Notes under the pieces: model-generated
What the model saw: only the letters and a program-made list of their open reading frames with translations
Database searches by the model: none
What the model was told of the DNA's origin: nothing
Source of the DNA: RGIG3009 sp045596745
Lineage (GTDB): Bacteria > Bacillota > Clostridia > Oscillospirales > Acutalibacteraceae
DNA length: 17,547 nt
Direction of reading: 5' to 3'
Assembly: GCA_045596745.1 (NCBI GenBank)
Contig: JAZODA010000084.1
Location: forward strand, 1-17,547
Program-made: the position numbers and the translations under genes
Shown: positions 5,651-13,990 of the stretch, piece by piece
Position numbering within the stretch: the first letter of the stretch is position 1
How the letters are laid out: each line of letters opens with the position of its first letter

Positions 5651-7369
5651 TTACACCTCTTGTGCAGGACAAATCGCACGGCAAAGTGCCGCGGATACTT
5701 CGGCAAATTCCTCCGGCAACAGTTTTGCCACACGGCGGTCATAGGTCAGCAGACCGTTGATTTCGTCCTCGATATCCGACACCTGCGTGTACACCGCGGC
5801 ACACAATCCTTTCGGGATGAGCGGCAACACCTGTTCCTCATACAAAGCGCGGATTTTCTGTACCAGTTCCTCACGCGTCTTGCAACTGCCGTAGCCGTAG
5901 CTTTGTTCGGTGTTGAACACGTGTCCGTCGCACTTCCAGGAATATCCACCAAACTCCGAAAGCACCAGCGGCTTGTCGGACGCTTTCATCTTCAGGCGGC
6001 GGAAGTAAATGTGGCGGCTGTCCACATCGCTGTCTGCACCGAGAAACCAACCCGACGTGGTATCGATGAATCGCGTGCTGTCCAGTTCGCGCAGACGGCG
6101 ATACTGCTCGCTGCCGCAGAACTGACCCCAACCCTCGTTGAAGATGGTCCAGTAACAAACACACGGATGGTTGTACAACTGCTCCACCGTTTGCTCCATC
6201 GCGGTAACAAACGCCGTCCGCGTTTTCTCGTCACGATGCAGTCGCTTATCGTTCCGACGAAGCAGACCCACCGTCGGCAGGACGGTATCCCGCACAAACG
6301 AATAGTCGCTGTTGTTAATCATATCCTGAAACACGACCATACCGAGACGGTCACAGTCGTAGTAGAACTGCTCGGGTTCGATTTTAATATGCTTTCGCAG
6401 GGTATTAAAGCCCAGTGCTTTCATCGCCAGAATATCCTCTTCGAAGCCTGCAGGCGTGGCGGGCAAGAACAAGCCGTCGCTCCAGTAACCCTGATCCAGC
6501 AAGCCGTGGAAGAAATACGGCTTGCCGTTGAGGCACAGACGCGGCAGACCGTCCACCGTGCGGACATCCAGCGTGCGCAGTGCAAAATACGACTCCACGG
6601 CATCGGTGGGGGTAGTCAACGTAAAGGTATAAAGATACGGGTCTTCGGGCGACCACAGGCGCGGCTGTTTCGGCTCAACACGCGCGGTGCCATCCTTCAT
6701 CGGCACAGTCATCTCACCGTCGGGGGTCTGTACCGTAAGCGCGCCCTCGCTGATGCCCTCGGCAACCACCGTAGCACCGACAGCATCGGTATGAATGGTC
6801 AGACGCTGTACGTACACATCCTCCACGCTCTCCAGCCACACCGTCTGCCAGATACCCGACACCGGCGTATACCACATACCGCCACGCTTGTGGCACTGCT
6901 TACCATACGGCAGCACCAGCTCGCTGAGGTGGTCTGTGACACGAATCACCACCGTGTTTTGCTCTTGCAAAAACGCGGTAATATCCAGAGAAAACGGCTG
7001 ATAGCCGCCGCGGTGTTCACCGACAAGGGCGCCGTTGACAAACACCGTTGCTTCCTGGTCGGCGGCACCAATATGAAGCAGCACGCGAGATTTTTTGAAG
7101 TCCTCGGGCAACGTAAAGGTGCGACGATACCAAAGAGCCGACGATTCGGGGAAGCACTCACCGATGCCGGAAAGCAACGATTCCGGCGCAAACGGCACGC
7201 GAATCGTGCGGTCAAAGGTCTGCGGCTCGGTTTCGGATACGGCAAACTCCCATTCGCCGTTGAGGCAAAGGAACGACTCGCGCCGCAACTGCGGACGAGG
7301 ATATACCGTCCACGGCACATCGGACAGGCTCTCCCCTGCCACCGTGTACAACGAGTTCAGCTCGCTCAT
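5651..7369 (-). CDS. Glycoside hydrolase family 2 enzyme (beta-galactosidase/glucuronidase type)
   Basis: A 572-residue enzyme without signal peptide, so cytosolic. Domain order is an N-terminal sugar-binding jelly roll (about 20-180), an immunoglobulin-like sandwich (about 183-270) and a TIM barrel (about 275-565). N411-E412-G-W carries the acid/base glutamate, and S-E472-F-G-G the nucleophile. F-N-T-L-R-K-H (321-327) matches the conserved barrel motif usually written as F-N-x-x-R-x-x-H. The length is short for LacZ (about 1000) and close to beta-glucuronidases (about 600). The exact sugar is not readable. The ATG at 7369 overlaps the MFS stop (ATGA) and follows GGAGGTG at 7375-7381; the longer open frame upstream lies in the MFS gene. 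Pairing with an MFS porter suggests import of an intact glycoside followed by hydrolysis. Confidence 0.9.
   Translation of the reverse strand: MSELNSLYTVAGESLSDVPWTVYPRPQLRRESFLCLNGEWEFAVSETEPQTFDRTIRVPFAPESLLSGIGECFPESSALWYRRTFTLPEDFKKSRVLLHIGAADQEATVFVNGALVGEHRGGYQPFSLDITAFLQEQNTVVIRVTDHLSELVLPYGKQCHKRGGMWYTPVSGIWQTVWLESVEDVYVQRLTIHTDAVGATVVAEGISEGALTVQTPDGEMTVPMKDGTARVEPKQPRLWSPEDPYLYTFTLTTPTDAVESYFALRTLDVRTVDGLPRLCLNGKPYFFHGLLDQGYWSDGLFLPATPAGFEEDILAMKALGFNTLRKHIKIEPEQFYYDCDRLGMVVFQDMINNSDYSFVRDTVLPTVGLLRRNDKRLHRDEKTRTAFVTAMEQTVEQLYNHPCVCYWTIFNEGWGQFCGSEQYRRLRELDSTRFIDTTSGWFLGADSDVDSRHIYFRRLKMKASDKPLVLSEFGGYSWKCDGHVFNTEQSYGYGSCKTREELVQKIRALYEEQVLPLIPKGLCAAVYTQVSDIEDEINGLLTYDRRVAKLLPEEFAEVSAALCRAICPAQEV
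5654..5660 (-). promoter_or_regulatory. Ribosome binding site supporting the TTG start of comF
   Basis: AGAGGTG on the minus strand overlaps the last codons of the GH2 gene, 6 nt before the TTG at 5647. It is the reason for choosing this non-ATG start. Confidence 0.65.
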
Positions 7370-8673
7370 TCCGTCACCTCCGCACGACGACGAAGCACGC
7401 GGGACAGCACCCAAAGCAGCGGAAGCAAGCACACCACTGCCAGCAGTGCCGCCGCGAAAATATCGGCGTTCGGGACAAAGGAGGTCGTACCGTCATCGTT
7501 GACGATGGTCGCGGCATTACGAAGCACAAACGCACCGATGACAGGGCCGATCACACCGGGAATCAACACCTGACCGGCAATACGCAAGCCTTGGAACATA
7601 CCCGCTTTGCCGCTCGGCGTATAGTCACGAATCATCGCGCCAAACACCGCCATACCGGTAAGGTAGCCGCACATCATCAGCAGCGAACCGATAAACACCG
7701 GCAGTGTTCCACGGAAGAAATACAGCACCACATATCCTGCGCACAGCATCAAGAGCGACGGAATCGCCGAGCGCATAAAGCCCAGCTTGTCATACAGTCG
7801 TCCGTACACCGCGGTTACCGCCGCCGCCACCAGAATGGCGGGTGCCATAATCAGCACGTAGTCCGCCATACCGAGCGAAACGTTATAATACAAAATCAGA
7901 TACGGCATAAAGATCTGAATGGAAATGCCAAACACCGCAAACGCCGCCAGCGTGATGTACAGCACGGGGTTCTTTTTCACCACCGACGGACGGAAGCCAT
8001 AGATGATGTTGCGGAAATAGTGGTTGTTTTCCTCCTGCTTGCAGGTGGTCTCACGAACCAGGAAAAAGCCGAGCAGACCAATCACAAACACCACCGCACC
8101 GATGATGAGGAAAATTGCCGTCCAGCTGGAGGCACTGTTCAAATCGAACGCCATAAAGCCGCCGAACACCACCAAAATCGCTACCAGCGGCATCATTGCA
8201 TTGATACCCTCTGCCGCACCGCGACCGCTGTTGGCAGTCGCATCGGTCAGCCACGCATTGAACGCGGCATCGTTGGCGGAAGAGCCGAAAAAGGTCATCA
8301 GGCAATCCAGAACAATCACCAGTGTGATACCCACTGCGGCAACCGACACGCCTGCCGGGAACACGGCGGTAATCACATCGGAGCGCACCAGCGCAAAGCC
8401 GGCGATGGTGATACCCCACAGGATATAACCACCGCAGATAAACACACGCCGCCGTCCCAGTTTATCGGACAGCGCGCCGATGAGCACCGTGGTCAGCGTT
8501 GCCGCAATGGCAGACGCACTGACCATCAGCGAAATTTCAGACGGGTTCGCTCGAAACATTTTGTAAATAAAGACGTTAAGATACATATTCTCAACGACCC
8601 ACGCCACCTGACCGACCAAGCTGAAAATCACCAGTGCTGTCCAGAAATGACGAGGATATGCCGACTTTTTCAT
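7366..8673 (-). CDS. MFS transporter, likely glycoside or sugar importer
   Basis: A 435-residue integral membrane protein with about 12 hydrophobic segments in two halves. The loop between segments 2 and 3 has G-A-L-S-D-K-L-G-R-R-R (66-76), the MFS signature, and a second-half counterpart is Y-G-R-L-Y-D-K-L-G. The ATG at 8673 is the first after the predicted transcription start near 8697 and has a weak AAGGCGG 7 nt upstream; the frame is open further upstream but that lies before the promoter. Translation overlaps the GH2 start, so the two are coupled. Substrate is inferred only from the neighbour. Confidence 0.88.
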   Translation of the reverse strand: MKKSAYPRHFWTALVIFSLVGQVAWVVENMYLNVFIYKMFRANPSEISLMVSASAIAATLTTVLIGALSDKLGRRRVFICGGYILWGITIAGFALVRSDVITAVFPAGVSVAAVGITLVIVLDCLMTFFGSSANDAAFNAWLTDATANSGRGAAEGINAMMPLVAILVVFGGFMAFDLNSASSWTAIFLIIGAVVFVIGLLGFFLVRETTCKQEENNHYFRNIIYGFRPSVVKKNPVLYITLAAFAVFGISIQIFMPYLILYYNVSLGMADYVLIMAPAILVAAAVTAVYGRLYDKLGFMRSAIPSLLMLCAGYVVLYFFRGTLPVFIGSLLMMCGYLTGMAVFGAMIRDYTPSGKAGMFQGLRIAGQVLIPGVIGPVIGAFVLRNAATIVNDDGTTSFVPNADIFAAALLAVVCLLPLLWVLSRVLRRRAEVTE

Positions 8674-8703
8674 ACAGCCACCGCCTTTTGTTTTGCTGAT
8701 ACC

Positions 8704-8732
8704 AGTATACCACGCCCCTGCCTCGGGCGCAA
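8704..8732 (-). promoter_or_regulatory. Promoter of the MFS-GH2-comF operon
   Basis: On the minus strand TTGCGC (8727-8732), a 17-bp spacer and TATACT (8704-8709) with an extended TGG. The -35 box sits directly beyond the T-tract of the terminator of the upstream ABC gene. The -10 region shares a 14-bp stretch with the GNAT promoter at 1234-1247. No operator dyad is obvious. Confidence 0.75.
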
Positions 8733-8733
8733 G

Positions 8734-8766
8734 CAAAAACGGCATCCTCCGCAGAGGATGCCGTTT
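8734..8766 (-). terminator. Intrinsic terminator of the ABC transporter gene
   Basis: AAACGGCATCCTC (8737-8749) pairs perfectly with its complement at 8754-8766 around a 4-nt loop. On the minus strand a TTTTT tract follows the stem. It ends the ABC transporter transcript 10 bp after the stop codon. Confidence 0.88.
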
Positions 8767-8776
8767 AAAAAACATC

Positions 8777-11700
8777 TTATTCGGTACGCAATGCCACAAC
8801 AGGGTCTTTGCGTGCCGCGCTGCGCGACGGGATGATACCCGCAAACAGCGTCAGCAGCACACTGATTGCCACAAGGAGCAGTGCGAACTCCAGCGGGAGC
8901 GCCGCATCCAGATTCGGGATACCCGTCAGGGTGTTCAGAATCAGGTTGATGGGGATACACAGCAACCACGTGACAATGACGCCCAACGCGCCCGCCGCGA
9001 AACCAATCAAAATGGTCTCGGCGTTGAACATACTGGAAACGTTGCGTTTGGAAGCACCGATCGCGCGCAGGATACCGATTTCCTTGGTACGCTCCTGCAC
9101 CGAAATCAGCGTGATAACGCCAATCATAATCGAGGACACGATAAGCGAAACCGACACGAACGCAATCAGCACATAGGTGATGGCGTTAATGATGGTAGTC
9201 ACCGACGACATCATCAGACCGACGTAATCGGTGTAGCCAATCTGCGACATTTCGTCCACTCTGTTGTTGTACTTTTCAATCGCCGCTTCGATGACATCCT
9301 TATCTTCGAACGTCGCCGCGTACAGGTTGATGGTCGCCGGATCGTCGAGGTCGACGTAACCGAGTTTCGCAAGGTTTTCTTCCAGCGTCGACTCGGAGAA
9401 CTCCAGCACCACCGAGTACAGCGAAGCGCAAGTGGCGGTATCATACTCCGCCATCGCTGCATCCAGCTGAGCCGCCAACGCCTCAATCGGCACGTTGACA
9501 TACGCCTCGCGGATAGCGGCCGCCTTTTTCATAGCAACCTGCGCCGTGATAATCTGGGCGAAGTAGCTGTCGAGATCCTCGTCCGACATTTTGGTGATGT
9601 ACTCCGAGAGCGTATCGGCGGACGCACCGCTCATCTCTACCAAACCCTGCAGCACAATCTCTTCACGCGCTGCACGGTCGGTCGCCGCCATCTGCTCTGC
9701 CAGCGCGGAGTTGATTTCCTCTTCCGTGGGCAGGCTGAGAATTTTCAGATATGCTTCGGCTTTGCCGGCGGCATCCAACTCTGCGATATAGTTGCGGAAA
9801 GCCGTTTCGCGCTGGAGAAGAACCTCTTCGGTGAGTTCCTTTTCCGTATCGGCAAAACGCAGACCGGTGAAAATGTCCACTTCCGGCGATGCCAGCTGAG
9901 CTTTAATCGCCTCGGAATCCTTCGACTCCTGCACCACATACTCGGTCAGCTTGCTGGTATACGCAATCGAACCCTTCAGCATACCGGACATCGTCTCTTC
10001 CTTCGGACGGACAATACCGGTCACCTTCAAATCGATACCGTTGTCGTACAGGATGCTGAGCATCGAGTCACGCACATCCACATACGTGCCGCTCGCTTCG
10101 TTCCACTTATAGCAATCTGCGCTGAGAATGGTTCGGAAATTCATATTGTAGATTTCTTCGAACGTCCACTTTTTGTTCGTTTTCGGAATCTGCTCCTTGT
10201 TCAGCACCCGCTGAATCAAATCCTGCACATCTTCTTCGGAGAACAGGCCCAACGCATACAGCGTCATATCGTCCAGCTCGTTGTTTTCATCCACGACCAG
10301 AACGACTTCGTTATACGCACTCGGCCACTGACCGCCCTCAATCAGCTCATACTGATTGGTAATCAACGGGCTGATAATCTCGCCATTTTTGCCGGGCAGC
10401 ATTTCCTGCCATGTAGAGGCCATCATACCGCTTTGCGACATCATCGACATCATACCCGAGGAACTCTCGGCATCAATCTTCACGCTTTCGGGAATCAGGT
10501 CGGGATACTCCGCCAAAATCTCCGTAATCAGCTTTTGCGCATTCGACTCGCGGATAGAACCGTCTTGCGCCTTGGTGTAGATGAGAATGTCCAGGTCGTA
10601 AGTATACTGCACGCCCGACACCGCATTCTGCAGACCGGTGGTGCTGTTCGGATTGTTGATGTGCTGTTCCAGATAGGCCTTGAACGCTTTCAGGTCATTC
10701 TTATGCTCGCCCACTTCGGAGAGCGCGTTCACCATATTCTGCAGTGCCTGCTTCTGGTAAATCGCGTCGTTTTCATGGGTGCTTTCCGACTTGGCAGACT
10801 CAACAAAGCTTGCCATCAGCGTGCCGATATCGAGATGCTGCGCTTCCAGCGTCAGCGGATAGGAAGAAAGCGTCTCCTCCTGCACGTAATCGATGTAGGT
10901 GGTCATACCGTTGGAAACGGCATAAATCAACGCAATACCGATGATACCGATACTGCCAGCAAACGCCGTCAGAATGGTGCGGCCTTTCTTGGTAAAGAGG
11001 TTTTTCAGCGACAGACCGAACGCCGTAAACAGCGACATCGACGGCTTCTTTTCCTTCTTCACCTTTTTCTTCTCGGGAGCGGGAGCAGGCTCGGGAAGTG
11101 CCATTTCCTCGTCCGTCGGAGGCGCAGTATCATCCTTGATTTCGCCGTCCAGCATCCGCACAATACGGGTGGAATAGGCTTCCGCCAACTCGGGGTTGTG
11201 CGTAACCATAATGACCAGGCGATTCTTCGAGATATCTTTCAGAATCTCCATAACCTGCACACTGGTCTCACTGTCCAGTGCGCCGGTCGGCTCGTCTGCC
11301 AGAATGATATCGGGGTCGTTGACGATGGCACGGGCGATGGTCACGCGCTGCATCTGACCGCCCGACATTTCGCCGGGGCGCTTTTTGAGCTGGTCGCCCA
11401 GACCAACCGCTTCCAGCGCCTCTTTGGCACGACGGCGGCGTTCGGCTTTGGATACACCGGAAAGCGTCAGCGCCAACTCAACGTTTTGCAGCACCGACTG
11501 GTGCGGAATGAGGTTGTAGCTTTGGAACACAAAGCCAACCGAGTGATTGCGGTACGCATCCCAATCGCGGTCACGGTAATTTTTGGTGGACACACCATTA
11601 ATCACCAAGTCGCCGTCGGTATACTGATCCAGACCACCGATGAGGTTCAGCATCGTAGTCTTACCGCAGCCCGAAGGACCTAAAATCGAAACAAATTCGC

Positions 11701-11791
11701 TGTTGCGAAAACGCAGGGAAACGCCTTTCAGCGCGTGGACCGTTTCGCTACCGGTCGGGTAATCTTTTTTAATGTTGCGAAGCTCTAACAT
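8777..11791 (-). CDS. ABC transporter ATP-binding/permease fusion, MacB/FtsX type
   Basis: A 1004-residue membrane protein. The ATPase domain spans 1-220, with Walker A G-P-S-G-C-G-K-T (38-45), signature M-S-G-G-Q (142-146), Walker B I-I-L-A-D-E (162-167) and H-loop His198. A charged linker rich in Pro, Glu and Lys follows (222-252). Transmembrane helix 1 is about 271-292. A large extracytoplasmic region runs from about 295 to 870, mostly helical with acidic stretches. The FtsX-type helices 2-4 lie near 873-897, 926-952 and 968-988. MacB-type proteins work by mechanotransmission to move peptides, antibiotics or envelope molecules. The extracytoplasmic part is far larger than in MacB (about 200 residues). 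AAAGGGA (11800-11806) with 8 nt spacing selects the ATG at 11791; an upstream ATG at 11815 is nearly at the transcription start. It is monocistronic. Confidence 0.9.
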   Translation of the reverse strand: MLELRNIKKDYPTGSETVHALKGVSLRFRNSEFVSILGPSGCGKTTMLNLIGGLDQYTDGDLVINGVSTKNYRDRDWDAYRNHSVGFVFQSYNLIPHQSVLQNVELALTLSGVSKAERRRRAKEALEAVGLGDQLKKRPGEMSGGQMQRVTIARAIVNDPDIILADEPTGALDSETSVQVMEILKDISKNRLVIMVTHNPELAEAYSTRIVRMLDGEIKDDTAPPTDEEMALPEPAPAPEKKKVKKEKKPSMSLFTAFGLSLKNLFTKKGRTILTAFAGSIGIIGIALIYAVSNGMTTYIDYVQEETLSSYPLTLEAQHLDIGTLMASFVESAKSESTHENDAIYQKQALQNMVNALSEVGEHKNDLKAFKAYLEQHINNPNSTTGLQNAVSGVQYTYDLDILIYTKAQDGSIRESNAQKLITEILAEYPDLIPESVKIDAESSSGMMSMMSQSGMMASTWQEMLPGKNGEIISPLITNQYELIEGGQWPSAYNEVVLVVDENNELDDMTLYALGLFSEEDVQDLIQRVLNKEQIPKTNKKWTFEEIYNMNFRTILSADCYKWNEASGTYVDVRDSMLSILYDNGIDLKVTGIVRPKEETMSGMLKGSIAYTSKLTEYVVQESKDSEAIKAQLASPEVDIFTGLRFADTEKELTEEVLLQRETAFRNYIAELDAAGKAEAYLKILSLPTEEEINSALAEQMAATDRAAREEIVLQGLVEMSGASADTLSEYITKMSDEDLDSYFAQIITAQVAMKKAAAIREAYVNVPIEALAAQLDAAMAEYDTATCASLYSVVLEFSESTLEENLAKLGYVDLDDPATINLYAATFEDKDVIEAAIEKYNNRVDEMSQIGYTDYVGLMMSSVTTIINAITYVLIAFVSVSLIVSSIMIGVITLISVQERTKEIGILRAIGASKRNVSSMFNAETILIGFAAGALGVIVTWLLCIPINLILNTLTGIPNLDAALPLEFALLLVAISVLLTLFAGIIPSRSAARKDPVVALRTE

Positions 11792-11826
11792 ACATAATAT
11801 CCCTTTCTCGTACATCTTGCTTTTCT

Positions 11827-11854
11827 ATTATGAATGTTTTTCGGAAAATTGCAA
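11827..11854 (-). promoter_or_regulatory. Promoter of the ABC transporter gene
   Basis: On the minus strand TTGCAA (11849-11854), a 16-bp spacer and CATAAT (11827-11832). Transcription would begin near 11820, leaving a short leader of about 30 nt before the ATG at 11791. Confidence 0.6.
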
Positions 11855-11915
11855 TAGTCTGTTGGTATTCTTTAAGAAAAATTCATAAAAAACCCTCTTT
11901 CCCCTGCCACTTCCA

Positions 11916-11944
11916 TTGACGAAGTCCGCTTTTTGTGATAGGCT
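11916..11944 (+). promoter_or_regulatory. Probable promoter of the cysK-PHP operon
   Basis: TTGACG (11916-11921), a 17-bp spacer and TAGGCT (11939-11944) preceded by TGA, an extended -10. The -35 is good and the -10 is weak, which suggests activator control or low basal use. This is the best match I found in the gap. Confidence 0.4.
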
Positions 11945-11952
11945 TTTCATAA

Positions 11953-11964
11953 GCGTGAACACGC
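11953..11964 (+). promoter_or_regulatory. Short dyad at the predicted cysK transcription start
   Basis: GCGTG-AA-CACGC forms a 5-2-5 dyad about 9 bp beyond the -10 box. It could be an operator, or a small 5' hairpin (GCGT-GAAC-ACGC) in the RNA. With one copy only, the role is uncertain. Confidence 0.3.
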
Positions 11965-11989
11965 ATTTACACACAAGGAGACGAAGCCT

Positions 11990-12922
11990 ATGTCTTCGAT
12001 ATACACCTCGGTCGATCAGCTCATCGGCAACACGCCGCTGTTGGAACTGAAAAACATTGAAAAGCAGTTCGGTCTTCGTGCCCGTCTGCTTGCCAAATTG
12101 GAATATCTCAACCCCGCAGGCTCGGTGAAGGATCGCGTCGCACTGGCGATGATAAACGATGCCGAAGCCGCCGGGAAACTGCGCCCCGGTGCTGTTATCA
12201 TTGAGCCGACCAGCGGCAATACCGGTATCGGTCTGGCGGCGGTAGCGGCCGCACGCGGATACCGTATGATGCTGGTTATGCCGGATACCATGTCGGTGGA
12301 ACGCCGCCTGTTGGCGGCCGCCTACGGTGCCGAATTGGTGCTGACGGACGGGCATCTCGGTATGGCGGGTGCAATTGCGAAAGCGGAAGAGTTGTCCGCC
12401 ACACTGCCGAACAGCTTTTTGGCAGGGCAGTTTGTCAACCCCTCCAATCCGCAGGCCCACTACGACACCACCGGTCCCGAAATCTGGCGGGATACCGACG
12501 GTCAGGTGGATGCCTTCGTTGCCGGTGTCGGCACGGGCGGCACCATCAGCGGTACCGGCGAATATCTGAAGGAGAAGAATCCCGCCCTGTGCGTGGTAGC
12601 GGTTGAACCCGATGATTCCCCTGTACTCTCCGGTGGCAACGCTGCCTCTCACGGTCTGCAGGGTATCGGTGCCGGCTTTGTGCCTCAGGTGCTGAACACC
12701 GCGGTGTATGACACCGTCGCTCGCGTAACCACCGAGGAGGCCTACGCCGCCGCCCGTCTGATTGGTCGCAGCGAGGGTGTGTTGGTGGGCATTTCCTCCG
12801 GCGCCGCACTGCACGCCGCCATCGAACTGGCGAAGCAGGAATCCTTTGCGGGAAAAACCGTGGTCGTGCTGCTGCCCGACACCGGCGACCGCTATCTGTC
12901 CACCCCTTTATTCTCGAACTGA
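11990..12922 (+). CDS. cysK: Cysteine synthase (O-acetylserine sulfhydrylase), PLP-dependent
   Basis: A 310-residue cytosolic enzyme that makes L-cysteine from O-acetylserine and sulfide. K47 in N-P-A-G-S-V-K-D-R is the lysine forming the PLP Schiff base. T74-S-G-N-T-G (74-79) is the substrate-binding loop, and G-T-G-G-T (181-185) binds the PLP phosphate. G-Q-F-x-N-P-x-N-P-x-x-H (147-157) is typical of the CysK/CysM group. Length is standard. ATG follows AAGGAG with 9 nt spacing. No serine acetyltransferase gene is adjacent. The PHP gene follows after 15 nt and is probably cotranscribed. CysK and CysM cannot be firmly separated by eye. Confidence 0.92.
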   Translation: MSSIYTSVDQLIGNTPLLELKNIEKQFGLRARLLAKLEYLNPAGSVKDRVALAMINDAEAAGKLRPGAVIIEPTSGNTGIGLAAVAAARGYRMMLVMPDTMSVERRLLAAAYGAELVLTDGHLGMAGAIAKAEELSATLPNSFLAGQFVNPSNPQAHYDTTGPEIWRDTDGQVDAFVAGVGTGGTISGTGEYLKEKNPALCVVAVEPDDSPVLSGGNAASHGLQGIGAGFVPQVLNTAVYDTVARVTTEEAYAAARLIGRSEGVLVGISSGAALHAAIELAKQESFAGKTVVVLLPDTGDRYLSTPLFSN

Positions 12923-12937
12923 CGGAGGTACACTCAG

Positions 12938-13945
12938 ATGAAACCCATCGTACTGCTGGACAACAATGTCCCCTATTTCAAAGGCAATATGCACTGCCAC
13001 AGCACGCTGTCGGACGGCAAAATGACGACCACAGAGCTCAAAGACTGGTTCAAAGGTCACGGCTATCACTTCCTCGCCATCACCGATCACGAGCGCGCCT
13101 ACAAACATCCCGAACTGGATGACGAGGACTTCATCACGCTGACCTCCAGCGAGATTGCCATCAAGCAGTTCCCCGAACAGTCCACGCTGGTCAACCACGA
13201 TATGAAGGTGTGCCACCTCAACATTTACGCCAAGGAGCAGGACAACGACGCCACCATCTTCTACAACTCGGTGCTGGATCACTACTCCCCCGAAGAAGAG
13301 CGTCTGCAGCTTAGCCGTGAGCTGGGCGAGCACGACCGCATCTATGGTGTCGAAGGTATCAACGCCATCATCCGCGAAGCCAATGAAAAAGGCTTCTTTG
13401 TCGCTTACAACCATCCTCGCTGGTCGCTGGAAAACTACGGCGATTACGGCGGATACGAAGGCTTGTGGGGCGTGGAAGTGTACAACACCTCCTGCGCACA
13501 GGCAGGTTTGTACGAGTACGACATCAACGTCGTGGACGATTTCCTGCGCGATGACAAGCACGTGTTTGTCTCCTGCGGCGACGACAACCACTCGGAAGGC
13601 ACCTGCGGTCACGCGTTCGTGATGGTCAACGTTCCCACGTTGAGCTACAAATCCATCATCGACGGTCTGCTGGAAGGTAAATTCTACGCCTCCCACGGCC
13701 CGACCATCAACAGCCTGGTGGTGGAGGGCAACCACGTTCGCATCACCTGTTCCGCCGCGAAGCAAATCTGCTACTCGGCACACGGTCGCCGCGCAAAGAG
13801 TGTCCACGCCGAGGAAAACGGCTATATCACCGAAGCGGAATTTGAAATTCGCCCCACCGACGGATATTTCCGTCTGGATGTGGTGGACGAAAGAGGTCGC
13901 CGCGCCAACACGCAGGCCTACTACGTCAAGGATTTCGAATTGTAA
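12938..13945 (+). CDS. PHP-domain metal-dependent phosphoesterase
   Basis: A 335-residue cytosolic protein of the polymerase-and-histidinol-phosphatase fold. The metal-site motifs are complete: H19-C-H21-S-T-L-S-D26-G, T-D50-H51, E72, H93, N-H159-P-R and D215-D-N-H218. These should bind two or three divalent metals for phosphate ester hydrolysis. The last ~75 residues (from about 260) form a beta-rich C-terminal domain of unclear role. GGAGG (12924-12928) lies 9 nt before the ATG. It is the second gene after cysK. Known activities of stand-alone PHP proteins include nucleoside bisphosphate or histidinol phosphate cleavage. A 3',5'-bisphosphate phosphatase would make sense beside sulfur assimilation, but that is a guess. 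Confidence 0.85.
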   Translation: MKPIVLLDNNVPYFKGNMHCHSTLSDGKMTTTELKDWFKGHGYHFLAITDHERAYKHPELDDEDFITLTSSEIAIKQFPEQSTLVNHDMKVCHLNIYAKEQDNDATIFYNSVLDHYSPEEERLQLSRELGEHDRIYGVEGINAIIREANEKGFFVAYNHPRWSLENYGDYGGYEGLWGVEVYNTSCAQAGLYEYDINVVDDFLRDDKHVFVSCGDDNHSEGTCGHAFVMVNVPTLSYKSIIDGLLEGKFYASHGPTINSLVVEGNHVRITCSAAKQICYSAHGRRAKSVHAEENGYITEAEFEIRPTDGYFRLDVVDERGRRANTQAYYVKDFEL

Positions 13946-13952
13946 ATCAACC

Positions 13953-13990
13953 AAAAACGGCTCCCTGCCACTATGCAGGGAGCCGTTTTT
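13953..13990. terminator. Bidirectional intrinsic terminator
   Basis: AAAAACGGCTCCCTGC (13953-13968) pairs perfectly with its complement (13975-13990) around a 6-nt loop. It serves the cysK-PHP operon and the convergent MATE gene, whose stop codon begins at the last stem base. Confidence 0.9.

Noticed and set aside
5450..7573. A 707-codon open frame on the plus strand opposite comF and GH2
   Set aside because: It spans parts of three clearly coding minus-strand genes and has low-complexity, His/Arg-rich content.
8693..11683. A 996-codon open frame on the plus strand, antisense to the ABC transporter
   Set aside because: It is rich in His, Arg and Gln without any domain motif, and mirrors the ABC gene, which has complete Walker and FtsX motifs. 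Stop-free antisense frames are common opposite genes with strong codon bias.
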